64,000 nt of DNA from Opitutia bacterium Tous-C4FEB. GTDB taxonomy: Bacteria; Verrucomicrobiota; Verrucomicrobiia; Opitutales; Opitutaceae. The number at the start of each line of letters is the position of its first letter. Position 1 is the first letter of the stretch. The stretch lies in contig NEVA01000007.1 in assembly GCA_002304445.1 (NCBI GenBank), positions 62,001 through 126,000 of the forward strand, given 5' to 3'. The notes under the pieces are model-generated. The model saw only the letters and a list, made by a program, of their open reading frames with translations. It was not told the origin of the DNA and did not search any database. This document shows, one piece after another, positions 1 through 7,626 of the stretch. Both the position numbers and the translations under genes were made by a program.

Positions 1-1501
1 GCAATTCGTTCAGCGAGGCCGCGGTCACCACGGCGGGCAGTTCTGATTCTTCTTCTACGCGCGGTGGATTGATGACCTCCATCGGCACGGTCTCGGGCCG
101 CTGGGTGCGCAAAAGGCGGAAGAAAAAACCAAAAGCGAGCACGGCAATCAGCACGGGGGTGTAGTTAGCGCCGAGCTCGATCCAAGTGCGGACCTTCGCC
201 GGCACGGTCGCTTCCTCAACGGCGGTAGGGAAGGATGATTGAAACGCGGCTTCTTGGATCGTCACCAAATCCTCAACGTTAGCATTGGCGTTGGCCCCAG
301 CAAAAGCTTTGAGGCCAATCGCGTTGATCACGAGCTTGCGCAATCCCTCGAGTTCTTCCGCGGTGCGGGGCTGCGGCTTGGCGTCGGCGCCCGTACCTAC
401 CACGCGTTGGGCGACGAAGACCGAGGCCGAAAGTCCACGGATCGTGCCCGGTGTGCGGGACGAATTAGTCAGAACGCGATTGATTTCGTAACTGGTGGTC
501 CGGTTTTTGGTGTTCTGGTCATTGGCTACGAGCGGCGCTTCTTCTTTACCAGCGGCATCCGGGGTGTTGGTGGTCACGCCGGCGATGCCGGACTTCTTCT
601 TTTCCACCGCGGTGGAAGTTTCTTCAATATTGGTTTGAGACCGGACGACTTGGCTTTCTGGGTCAAAACGCTCTTCGCTCCGATTGGCGGTCTCGCTGTC
701 GATGTCGGCGGAGACGCGTACGACGGCGTTGCCGGGTCCGATCACCGGGGTCAGCAAGGATTCTACTTTGCGCGCAAAGTAATCTTCGACCTGTTGGCGG
801 TAGCGCATCTGGCTGGTTGCAGCGCCCAAGGTCGGGTCGTCCTTCAGATCGGCGGAAAGCACGTGGCCTTTTTGGTCCACGACCGCTACCTCGTCGACGA
901 CAAGGCCTTGGACAGAATTGGCTACGAGATTACGGATCGCGTTCACCGCCTCAACAGGCAAACGGTTGCCGCGGAGCTCCACGAAGACTGAGGCCGTAGG
1001 CTTAATGCTCTGACCGATGAGGAGGAGTCGGTTTTCGGGTTGTACGATCATGACGCGCGCCGCGGCGACGCCGTCGAGCTGCGCGATCGTGCGGGATAAT
1101 TCACCCTGGAGCGCGCGGGCGTAATTGGTGCGCTGTGCAAAATCACTCAGCCCGAACTGGCCTTTATCAAAAATTTCAAAGCCCACGCCTTCGCCGCTCG
1201 GGAGCCCCTTGCTGGCTAAATCCATGCGCAAGCGGTGAATGTTTGCCGCCGGCACGAAGACCGAACTGCCGTCCGTGCTGGTGCGATACTTGACGTTCTG
1301 CGCCTGCAGGGAGCTGATGATGATTGCGGCGTCCTTCTGCGCGAGTCGGCCATAAAGGAGCTGGTAATCGGGCTGACTGGACCAGACAGCGGCGGCGACG
1401 AGCCCACCCAACACCAGAAAAGCCGCGAGGAAGATAGAGGTTTTCTGACCGACGGTGAACTCGCGCCACACCCGCAGAAAGGAATCAAGAAAAGGTTTCA
1501 T
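1..1501 (-). CDS. fliF: Flagellar M-ring protein FliF, C-terminus cut by window edge
   Basis: About 500 residues of the inner-membrane ring protein that nucleates basal-body assembly and carries the C-ring. The start is the ATG at 1501. The N-terminus begins MKPFLDSFLRVWREF and runs into a hydrophobic segment (residues about 22-42). The ring-building motif region with DYQLLYGRL and the secretin-like repeat containing RTNYARALQGELSRTI follow. A second hydrophobic stretch (NYTPVLIAVLAFGFFFRL) lies near the left edge, as expected just before the cytoplasmic FliG-binding tail. The reading frame has no stop before position 1, so the last part of the protein lies outside the window. It is the last visible gene of flgB-flgC-fliE-fliF, 21 bp after fliE. 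Family assignment is secure; the real C-terminus is unseen. Confidence 0.95.
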   Translation of the reverse strand, partial: MKPFLDSFLRVWREFTVGQKTSIFLAAFLVLGGLVAAAVWSSQPDYQLLYGRLAQKDAAIIISSLQAQNVKYRTSTDGSSVFVPAANIHRLRMDLASKGLPSGEGVGFEIFDKGQFGLSDFAQRTNYARALQGELSRTIAQLDGVAAARVMIVQPENRLLLIGQSIKPTASVFVELRGNRLPVEAVNAIRNLVANSVQGLVVDEVAVVDQKGHVLSADLKDDPTLGAATSQMRYRQQVEDYFARKVESLLTPVIGPGNAVVRVSADIDSETANRSEERFDPESQVVRSQTNIEETSTAVEKKKSGIAGVTTNTPDAAGKEEAPLVANDQNTKNRTTSYEINRVLTNSSRTPGTIRGLSASVFVAQRVVGTGADAKPQPRTAEELEGLRKLVINAIGLKAFAGANANANVEDLVTIQEAAFQSSFPTAVEEATVPAKVRTWIELGANYTPVLIAVLAFGFFFRLLRTQRPETVPMEVINPPRVEEESELPAVVTAASLNEL

Positions 1502-1522
1502 TTAGTCGAACTTAGGGGGAAA

Positions 1523-1864
1523 TTATACGGGCATGCGCATGAGCTCTTGGAAGCCCTCGACGACCTTATTGCGGACCTCAACCATGAGGCTGAATGCCAC
1601 CGAAGCTTCCTGCATCGCGATCACACTTTGGTGGAGCGGAGTACCTTGGCCAAGGAGCACAGATTTAGTTAAAGCGGCGGCCTCACTTTGCTTGTCGATC
1701 AGCGGGGAGGCCAGTTGCGAAAGCACGCCGGCGAAATCCGTTGGTCCCGTGGCAGCCTTGTCCCCCGCGCCACCAGGGTTGAGACCTTTGAGATCTAGCG
1801 CAGGCAGCCGCGTGGCAGCCTGAGGACTAATTCCGCTCGCGGTGATGGCTCCGATGATAGACAT
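1523..1864 (-). CDS. fliE: Flagellar hook-basal body complex protein FliE
   Basis: 113 residues, the usual size for FliE, the rod protein that joins the MS ring to the proximal rod. The N-terminal half is low-complexity (Gly/Ala/Pro). The C-terminal half carries the family signature: a helix with SVIAMQEASVAFSLMVEVRN and the ending VEGFQELMRMPV, matching the conserved region that mimics the rod-protein C-terminal coiled coil. It lies 15 bp after flgC and 21 bp before fliF, in the standard flgB-flgC-fliE-fliF order, so it is almost certainly cotranscribed from the sigma-54-type promoter upstream of flgB. Nothing looks damaged. Confidence 0.94.
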   Translation of the reverse strand: MSIIGAITASGISPQAATRLPALDLKGLNPGGAGDKAATGPTDFAGVLSQLASPLIDKQSEAAALTKSVLLGQGTPLHQSVIAMQEASVAFSLMVEVRNKVVEGFQELMRMPV

Positions 1865-1879
1865 GAGTCAGGGAAAAGA

Positions 1880-2305
1880 TTATCGGCCGATATCGATCGT
1901 TTTCTGCGCCATCTGGCGGGCAGCTTTGACGACGGAAAGGTTGGCTTCGTAGGTGCGGGAGGCCGTGATCAAATCGACCATCTCGGTCGAAACGTTGACG
2001 TTGGGCATCGCCACCATGCCTTGAACATCGGCATCGGGATGACGTGGGTCGTAGATTTTTTGTCCGGGGGTCGGATCGTTGCTGATGGAGGCAACTTTGA
2101 CGCCGGTAGGGCCAGCGCCTTGACCACCTCGGGCCAGGCGGTTGGCGAGTTGGGCTTCGAACGTGACGACCTGACGCTTGTAAGGACCGCCGTCGGCCGA
2201 GCGCGTCGTCTGGGCGTTCGCGATGTTTTGGGCAATGAGATCGAGCCGGGTTTTTTGAGCGTTTAACGCGCTGCCGGTGGCACCTACGCCAGTGATGAGT
2301 TCCAT
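1880..2305 (-). CDS. flgC: Flagellar basal-body rod protein FlgC
   Basis: 141 residues, typical of FlgC, a proximal-rod subunit exported by the flagellar type III apparatus. The N-terminal flagellar rod-family segment is visible (ALNAQKTRLDLIAQNIANAQ, where the family motif is L..IAxNIAN.xT). The C-terminal segment (VDLITASRTYEANLSVVKAA) is the standard FlgC/FlgG tail. The middle contains a DPRHPDADVQGMVAMPNV stretch that is diagnostic for FlgC over FlgB. The stop lies 15 bp upstream of fliE and the start is 17 bp after the flgB stop. Complete and ordinary. Confidence 0.95.
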   Translation of the reverse strand: MELITGVGATGSALNAQKTRLDLIAQNIANAQTTRSADGGPYKRQVVTFEAQLANRLARGGQGAGPTGVKVASISNDPTPGQKIYDPRHPDADVQGMVAMPNVNVSTEMVDLITASRTYEANLSVVKAARQMAQKTIDIGR

Positions 2306-2322
2306 GGTTGGGCGAAGGCGGA

Positions 2323-2706
2323 TTAGAAGCTGCTCCGGCCAGTGATGGCCATTTTCAGCGACTTGAAGTTGGAGCCGATCAGGGTCGTGAGGTACTCGTG
2401 GTCGACCTGATTTTTATTCATCTGCAACAATTCATTTTCTAGGTCGATTGTGTTGCCGTCCACCCGCAGGGCGCGGGCTTGGCTGTCTTCCATCAGGCGC
2501 GGGGTCGGGAGCGTATTTTTGGCACCGCCGCGTTGCACCGCAGTCTTGAGGCGGTCGGCAAAATCCTTGGCGACATCCATCCGCTTGTAACCAGGGGTTT
2601 CTACGTTGGCGATGTTGGATGCCAGTGCCTCCTGCCGGAGGACGCAGGCATCCAAGGATCTCTGCGCAATGCGCATGTTGAGACTGGGCTCGATTCCTTG
2701 GATCAT
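2323..2706 (-). CDS. flgB: Flagellar basal-body rod protein FlgB
   Basis: 127 residues, first gene of the flgB-flgC-fliE-fliF operon. FlgB is a proximal-rod protein. The rod-family motif LASNIANVETPGYKRMDV sits near residue 30, and the C-terminus has MNKNQVDHEYLTTLIGSNFK, a typical FlgB tail. The ATG at 2706 has no Shine-Dalgarno in front of it and begins one nucleotide after the transcription start predicted from the sigma-54-type promoter at 2717-2733. An internal ATG at 2676 (residue 11) is possible, but an AAGGA lies 18 nt before it, too far for a normal site. The mRNA is therefore predicted to be leaderless or nearly so. Confidence 0.94.
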   Translation of the reverse strand: MIQGIEPSLNMRIAQRSLDACVLRQEALASNIANVETPGYKRMDVAKDFADRLKTAVQRGGAKNTLPTPRLMEDSQARALRVDGNTIDLENELLQMNKNQVDHEYLTTLIGSNFKSLKMAITGRSSF

Positions 2707-2716
2707 GCCAACGATT

Positions 2717-2733
2717 AAGCAAATGCAGTTCCA
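2717..2733 (-). promoter_or_regulatory. Sigma-54-type promoter of flgB operon
   Basis: The minus strand reads TGGAACTGCATTTGCTT, a near-consensus -24/-12 element with GG and GC exactly 10 nt apart. Taking the C of GC as -12, the start site falls at about 2707, directly before the flgB ATG. The same TGCTTA ending occurs at the three other sigma-54-like sites in this window. An NtrC-type activator is encoded at 7627-9099. Confidence 0.75.
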
Positions 2734-2901
2734 GTCTGCACTATGATTACATAAATTATTGATTTATAATTTATTAAAATACACAAAACCTTATTTAGAC
2801 CTTGGCTATCACGCCAAAAAGGCAGGCAATTTTTGCCGCGAAACGAACGATATTTTTGGGCTCTTCGCTGTTTCCAGAGGGTGCCGGGGAGCAGCAGCCC
2901 G

Positions 2902-2947
2902 ACCCTCGTAGTTTTTTAACCACGAATGGACGCGAATGGACACGAAT
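2902..2947 (+). repeat. Dispersed repeat, 'ccctcgtagttttttaaccacgaatggac' type, copy 1
   Basis: The unit runs ccctcgtagttttttaacc followed by near-tandem copies of acgaatgg(a)c. Related copies lie at 12041-12076, 46884-46935 (inverted) and 51860-51912 (inverted), and shorter pieces near 22038 and 49291. All are in intergenic DNA and none is coding. Confidence 0.7.
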
Positions 2948-3008
2948 ACCAAACAGAGGGGAGCAGTGAAAGACTCATACCAATAGCTTTACTCCGATTG
3001 CCGTGCGC

Positions 3009-3110
3009 AGGAGCCCGCGTGCGGGCGATTTGAGGCTTCGATTCACGAGCGATTTGAAGCCTTCGACGTTCACCACACACCCGTCATATCGCCCGCTAGC
3101 GGGCTCCTAC
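3009..3110 (+). repeat. REP-like palindromic pair (inverted pair)
   Basis: Two facing copies of a palindromic element. 3009-3030 reads aggagcccgcgtgcgggcga and 3085-3110 reads tatcgcccgctagcgggctc plus ctac. The core is TCGCCCGC-N2-GCGGGCT followed by CCTAC. The same element recurs at 13102, 46961, 49182, 49235, 51949, 52022 and 52067, always between genes. It is likely a REP/BIME-type element that could fold into a hairpin in RNA. Confidence 0.7.
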
Positions 3111-3154
3111 GCCAGAAGCCTCCAAGCCGCCGCAGCCCCCTTGATCAACAGGCT

Positions 3155-3198
3155 GTCATGGCGCGAGGCGCAGCGACGAAGCAATCCAGCTAGATTGC
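3155..3198 (+). repeat. Short repeat 'cgaggcgcagcgacgaagcaatcc'
   Basis: Resembles a widespread bacterial interspersed element of the form cattgcgaggag..agcgacgaagcaatcca. A second copy lies inside the miniature element at 14845-14972. It contains a small internal inverted repeat (gcaatccagctagattgc). No coding potential. Confidence 0.6.
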
Positions 3199-3319
3199 GT
3201 CGGTCATAAAAATGGGGTCATGAAAATGTCGAATATTCGATCTCCCCACCGGAAACAGCGAGAAACCTAATTTTTCCCTTAAGTTTGAGACCAAACGGGT
3301 CGTTTACCATTTACCTTCA

Positions 3320-4669
3320 TTGGGCCTAAACGTGTCCACCCAAGCTCAACTCGCTTCACGGGATCCGATCGCGATCCCGAAAGAGCCGCCTGCCCGCGGC
3401 CAAAGTGAGAATCGCGCCGGCCCACTGGTACTTGTGGTGAACACGGAGGCAGTGACGCTCGAGGCGTTGCAACTTACTCTAGAATTTGAGGGTTTCACGG
3501 TGCACCAAGCGCCCGCGCCGGCCCCGGCGCTTGCGTTGCTCGAACGCGAGGATTTCGCCGTCGTTCTCGCCGACCACGAATTACTCATGCGCGATCAGAG
3601 CGATTTACTAAGTCGAGCCGCCATCCGGCAGCCCTATGCCTCGATCGTCGCCCTCTCCAGCGTTTTCGCCGTCAACCAAGCCATGGCGCAAGTCAGTGCC
3701 GGCCGCATCTTCGGCTTCGTCACCAAACCGTGGCTCCGCGAGGAATTGATCGCCACGATCGCCGCCGGGGCCGCCACCGCTCACACGCGTAAGGAAAACG
3801 CCGGCCTTCAGCAGGAACTGCGCGACCTCAACCACCATGCCGCTCAACTCCAATTGCGCATTGAGGGCCTTGACGCCGAATTAAGCGCCAAGCTCCAGAC
3901 GCTCCAAACTCAAGGACAGCTCCGGCAACGCGGGCTCGATGACGCCCAACATTTTTGCCATCACTTGCTCGCGTCCCGCCACCCCGCCCTCGCCGCCCGC
4001 AGCCAACATCTACTGGCCATCGTGCATAAAATCACGCGCCTCGATGGGTTTAACCCAGAAAGCGCCCGCCGGCTCGTACTCGCCGCTGCTGTCTGCGACC
4101 TCGGTATGATTGGATTTGAACCCGCGTTGCTCGAGCGCGTTCTTGGTAATTCCTCAGCCCTTTCGGATGCCGATGCCGAGACTTACGAGACGCACCCCAT
4201 CCTCAGCCATAACCTTGCCTGCCACTTTGACTCCGATCCGGTCGTGGCAGAAATCGTTCGCAACCACCACGAACACTTCGATGGCAGCGGTTTTCCCGCC
4301 GGCATCAAAGGCGATGCGATTCCATGGCTAGCCCGCTGTCTCGCGGTGGCCGTCTATCTCGTCGAGAAACCCGTGCCCCACCCCGCCGCGCTCGAGCACT
4401 TGCTCGCGCAAGCCGGCCGCGCCCTCGATCCCGCCGCGGTAAATCTATTTTTCCGCATCCCGAACCTCGTTGGCGACGCCGCACTCTTCCGCGCCCCGCA
4501 ACCCGGCCGGCTTGGCATCGGTCAATCTCCAGTCGCGCCGGTCTTCAGCTTGGAAGGCGGCGCGTTTAACCTCGATACCAGCCTCACGACTCAAGACCTC
4601 GTGAAAAAACTCGCTCCTCCCATCGACCGCAGCGCTCAACTGGGCCAACGCCTGCAAACCTTGGGCTGA
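3320..4669 (+). CDS. Response-regulator / degenerate HD-GYP domain protein
   Basis: 449 residues. An N-terminal receiver-like domain (about 35-145) keeps the phospho-acceptor Asp (VVLAD85) and the Lys (VTK136P), but the acidic pair is reduced to VVNTE. A coiled-coil linker (about 155-205) follows, then an HD-GYP domain (about 210-400). The GYP half is intact (NHHEHFDGSGFP, 315-326), but the metal-binding HD dyad reads AAVC259DLGMIG where the family has a His-Asp dyad and Lys. Cyclic-di-GMP hydrolysis is therefore doubtful and a binding or scaffolding role is more likely. The start is uncertain: TTG at 3320 or GTG at 3332, neither with a clear Shine-Dalgarno. It converges with the 4681-5046 gene, with 11 bp between the stops. 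Confidence 0.8.
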   Translation: MGLNVSTQAQLASRDPIAIPKEPPARGQSENRAGPLVLVVNTEAVTLEALQLTLEFEGFTVHQAPAPAPALALLEREDFAVVLADHELLMRDQSDLLSRAAIRQPYASIVALSSVFAVNQAMAQVSAGRIFGFVTKPWLREELIATIAAGAATAHTRKENAGLQQELRDLNHHAAQLQLRIEGLDAELSAKLQTLQTQGQLRQRGLDDAQHFCHHLLASRHPALAARSQHLLAIVHKITRLDGFNPESARRLVLAAAVCDLGMIGFEPALLERVLGNSSALSDADAETYETHPILSHNLACHFDSDPVVAEIVRNHHEHFDGSGFPAGIKGDAIPWLARCLAVAVYLVEKPVPHPAALEHLLAQAGRALDPAAVNLFFRIPNLVGDAALFRAPQPGRLGIGQSPVAPVFSLEGGAFNLDTSLTTQDLVKKLAPPIDRSAQLGQRLQTLG

Positions 4670-4680
4670 GTCCGCGCAGG

Positions 4681-5046
4681 CTATTGCTGCGGCCGTCGCG
4701 TCGCGTACAATTGGGCGGCCGCCGAGAGCGATTGAGCCACCACCGGCCGCCGTGTGCCCAAGCTGTGCCGTAGCAAGAGCTGCTCATTTTCCCGATCGAG
4801 CCGCAAAATCTGCATTGAGCGCTCGCGAGCCAAGACCAACCGTGGTCCTCCGCCCTCCGCTTTATCCGCCGCCTTTAACGCCGCCACACTCTCGTTGAGG
4901 CGCTGCAACAACCCCTCCTTGCGCGTGCTAATCTCCGCCCCAGGGAGTCGCTGCTCTTCCCGCAAGATTCGATTCTCCTCCATCACCAACGCGTGCAATT
5001 CTTCGCAGATTTTGAGGTGAATTTCGACGGCTTCGATGCGCTTCAT
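4681..5046 (-). CDS. Small coiled-coil protein of unknown function (FlgN/FliT-like shape)
   Basis: 121 residues, almost entirely heptad-like helix: residues 1-60 with many Glu, Leu and Arg, then a second helix with LVLARERSMQILRLDRENEQLLL. The C-terminus is basic. Size and helical content resemble flagellar export chaperones of the FlgN/FliT type, but no diagnostic motif can be named, and a better FlgN candidate lies at 55239-55733. It is the third gene of a minus-strand set, 22 bp after the TPR gene at 5069-6313, so it probably works with that envelope protein. Function unknown. Confidence 0.6.
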   Translation of the reverse strand: MKRIEAVEIHLKICEELHALVMEENRILREEQRLPGAEISTRKEGLLQRLNESVAALKAADKAEGGGPRLVLARERSMQILRLDRENEQLLLRHSLGTRRPVVAQSLSAAAQLYATRRPQQ

Positions 5047-5068
5047 GCAGACGTGCGAGCAAAGACGC

Positions 5069-6313
5069 TCAAGCGCCCGGCTTCAAGCTATTGAGCTCAG
5101 CATCCATGCGCTCGGCCCATTTTAGGTGCTCGAGTCGCCACTGGGCCAATTTGGGTAACTCCGCAACTTCCGCACTCAGGCCTTCGGCTTTCGCTGCAGC
5201 CAACTCGGTGTAGCTGATCTTCGCCTTCGCAAAATCTTTCATCTGCTCCGCGACTAAGCCCACTTGATACAACAACGGCCACCGCCAACGCGCGTCGCCT
5301 GAAAGCTGCAACAGTTTCCCATAAAGCTCCGCCGCCTCCGGTAGGTCGCCCGCAGTGTAAAACATATTGGCCAGCTGATTGCCCGCGCGACGCTGCCAAT
5401 ACACCCACGTTTCATCGGAACTACCGGGATTCTTCTGGCGTTCAAACAAGGCCATCACTTCCCGCAGGGCGTCATCGCGCCGTCCTAATTCGGCGTAGAT
5501 GACCGCCAGCTCGAAACGCCCCTCAGGCGCCAGCGGACTATCCGAAAACGACTGCAAGAGAGCCTGATATTCCTCCACCGCACCGGGCTTGTCTCCAGCG
5601 AGGTTTAGCGCTCGTGCACCTGATAGAAAAATACTCGCACGGTCCCCATCGATCAGCGGCAACCGGCGCATGCCAAGAAAAAGTCGCGCCGCTTGCGCGT
5701 ACCGCCCAAGCGCCAATTGCGTCCGCGCGATTTCGTACTGCGCCGAAAACGCTACTTCCCGCCCCGGAGTGAGCCCGGCGTTTTCCTGATTAACCGTCAG
5801 ATCAAGCACCGAATAAAACCGAGACAACGCCGCTTCATAGGCCCCCGCCTGCGCATAAGTCCGCCCGAGTTCAAGCAACGTCAGGGGCAAGTCGGGCGAA
5901 TTCGGATTCTCCAAAATATACGCTTCGTACAAGGGGATTGCCTGACCCCATTCCAGGTTTCGCCGGAAAGAACGGGCCAACTTGAGCTTGGCTAGCGCCT
6001 CCGCCGCTTTCGGCGTTGCCCGAGGATTATCCACCTTGCCCCCTGCGGTTTCCGCAGAATCTACCACCATCGTAGCCAGGGCCTTCTCCGGCCCGCTGGA
6101 AGGTGCCGCCCCCGGCGCCGCCGCGGGCGGGACCGCCGCTTGAGCGGCGGCATCCGGCGCCGATGCCGTGATCGGTTCGGCGTTCATTACTACCGTCGCC
6201 GGTGTCGCCCCGGGCGCAGGCACGGCGGGGGGCACGTCGGCGGCGGATACAGCCAAGATACCAAAGAACCAAAATCCGGCGGCCCGCGCCCACCAACGCT
6301 TACTTTGTTTCAT
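5069..6313 (-). CDS. Secreted TPR-repeat protein
   Basis: 414 residues from the ATG at 6313, chosen because the following sequence (MKQSKRWWARAAGFWFFG, ending ILAVSAADV) is a good Sec signal peptide; longer in-frame starts would put 23 basic residues in front of it. A Pro/Ala linker (about 25-100) follows, then a series of tetratricopeptide-like helices, e.g. QAIPLYEAYILENPNSPDLP and GAVEEYQALLQSFSDSPLAP. The shape resembles periplasmic TPR proteins of the YbgF/BamD kind. The first 14 bp overlap the end of the upstream gene, implying translational coupling. No enzymatic motif is visible. Possibly an envelope-assembly or motility accessory protein, by location only. Confidence 0.75.
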   Translation of the reverse strand: MKQSKRWWARAAGFWFFGILAVSAADVPPAVPAPGATPATVVMNAEPITASAPDAAAQAAVPPAAAPGAAPSSGPEKALATMVVDSAETAGGKVDNPRATPKAAEALAKLKLARSFRRNLEWGQAIPLYEAYILENPNSPDLPLTLLELGRTYAQAGAYEAALSRFYSVLDLTVNQENAGLTPGREVAFSAQYEIARTQLALGRYAQAARLFLGMRRLPLIDGDRASIFLSGARALNLAGDKPGAVEEYQALLQSFSDSPLAPEGRFELAVIYAELGRRDDALREVMALFERQKNPGSSDETWVYWQRRAGNQLANMFYTAGDLPEAAELYGKLLQLSGDARWRWPLLYQVGLVAEQMKDFAKAKISYTELAAAKAEGLSAEVAELPKLAQWRLEHLKWAERMDAELNSLKPGA

Positions 6314-7343
6314 AGGTCGCGGAACTCTTCGGCGTTTCCGCCGGATTGGATAACCTCGGAGGAGGTGGATCGAAAAAGACACTCACTTCACGGAAGCGTT
6401 CGCGCTGCTTCGCGTCGTCCGGAATGAATCTTACTTCATCCGAACGCCGAGTGACTTTACCGACCATCCCATCCGCGTCGATCCGACCCCCGGCCTGGGT
6501 TTGCGCCAAGGCGGCCGCCTCGAGCGTGAGAACGGTTTCTTCAATTCCCGCAACCGTCGGCGCGGCAGCCAGACTCACCCCGCTGAGCACATCGGAGCCG
6601 GATACCGGTTCGAGTTCGGGACCGAGGCGCTCGATCCTTTGATCTACATCCAAGCGCAACTGCCGAGGGATAGTAGGCGCTCGGCCCCGACGCGCCTCCG
6701 CCCGCAAACTTGGCAGAGCTCCGGCAACCAGCGCCGGTACGGAAGCCGCGGATTCACGTTTGCGCTTGAGCCAATTGAAGCGGGTGGAAGCAACGACCGC
6801 CTCGGATTCCACCTGCGGCGCATCGACGGGAAGCGTGGCCGCCGGCTTCGCCGCGAGCACCGCTGCCGGCGCGGGGGCTACCGCCGGAGTGGCCGGAAGC
6901 ATTGGCGTGGTCGTGGCCACGGGCACGGGCGCAGGCGCAGGCGTGGCCACAGGCACGGGCGCATTCAACGCGCTCACTTGCGCGGGCAGCGCACTGGAAC
7001 TTTCAACTACGACTGGCGGAGTAGATTCAACGAGCGGCGGGGTTTCCCCGGCCTTAGTGTCACCGCGCTCGAAAGTGAACAGGCGACGAATCGCAGGGAC
7101 AATCCTCGCGACGAAGCCTGGCTTGGCGACTTTGGCTTCCGGCGCGACCGGCGCGATGACGGGCGAGGACTCCGCCCGCGTCGGCGTAGCACCAGAAACG
7201 GGGCTGGGCGCGAGCGGATTGGCTTCAGGAAAATCTACGGTGCCGAAGCGATCCCTCTCGGCCGCGACCAGCCTCACCGCCGGGCCCACCGCGAGGAGGC
7301 ACGACGTCAGAAACAGGACGCGAAGGACGTGAAAACAAGACAT
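6300..7343 (-). CDS. Secreted Pro/Ala-rich protein of unknown function
   Basis: 347 residues with an N-terminal signal peptide (MSCFHVLRVLFLTSCLLAVG, cleavage near VRLVAAE). A long Pro/Ala/Val-rich linker (about 100-170) with repeats of APVPVATP type leads to a more ordered C-terminal part with charged helices (RLDVDQRIERLGPELEPV) and an acidic segment near the end. No known family is recognised. It is the first gene of the set 7343-4681 and overlaps the TPR gene by 14 bp. The repetitive linker suggests a protein that spans the periplasm or peptidoglycan; this is inference. Confidence 0.65.
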   Translation of the reverse strand: MSCFHVLRVLFLTSCLLAVGPAVRLVAAERDRFGTVDFPEANPLAPSPVSGATPTRAESSPVIAPVAPEAKVAKPGFVARIVPAIRRLFTFERGDTKAGETPPLVESTPPVVVESSSALPAQVSALNAPVPVATPAPAPVPVATTTPMLPATPAVAPAPAAVLAAKPAATLPVDAPQVESEAVVASTRFNWLKRKRESAASVPALVAGALPSLRAEARRGRAPTIPRQLRLDVDQRIERLGPELEPVSGSDVLSGVSLAAAPTVAGIEETVLTLEAAALAQTQAGGRIDADGMVGKVTRRSDEVRFIPDDAKQRERFREVSVFFDPPPPRLSNPAETPKSSATYETK

Positions 7344-7441
7344 GACGATAGCCGAAAGGTTATTACAGATACCGTATCAACGGCTCCCCGAGCTGAAAGC
7401 TAAAGGAAAATTCCAGAAATCCATCTAACTTAAGCCACTGA

Positions 7442-7470
7442 CCCCGCGCTTCCTTCGAAGAAGCGCGGGG
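7442..7470. terminator. Strong GC hairpin between two minus-strand genes
   Basis: Perfect 10-bp stem (ccccgcgctt / aagcgcgggg) with a short loop, lying downstream of the NtrC-type gene (stop at 7627) and upstream of the 7343 start. No T-run follows on either strand, so it may act as an attenuating or RNA-stabilising hairpin instead of a classical intrinsic terminator. Confidence 0.45.
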
Positions 7471-7626
7471 CAGTTCGCGTTGGTAGCGGACCGAAGTCCG
7501 CTAAATTCTTTTTTGCGCGTCGTAAGCGACCGCCCGCTCCTTCCTAAACGGAGCTGCAACCGAAAGCTTAAGTGCAATCTCTACGTGCGACGAAAATAGT
7601 TCATCGCGGCCCACGGCGCTGCACGG

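Noticed and set aside
6501-7403. Long open frame on the plus strand, 300 codons
   Set aside because: It is the antisense of the Pro/Ala-rich secreted protein gene; composition is Arg/Gly-rich and without family resemblance.
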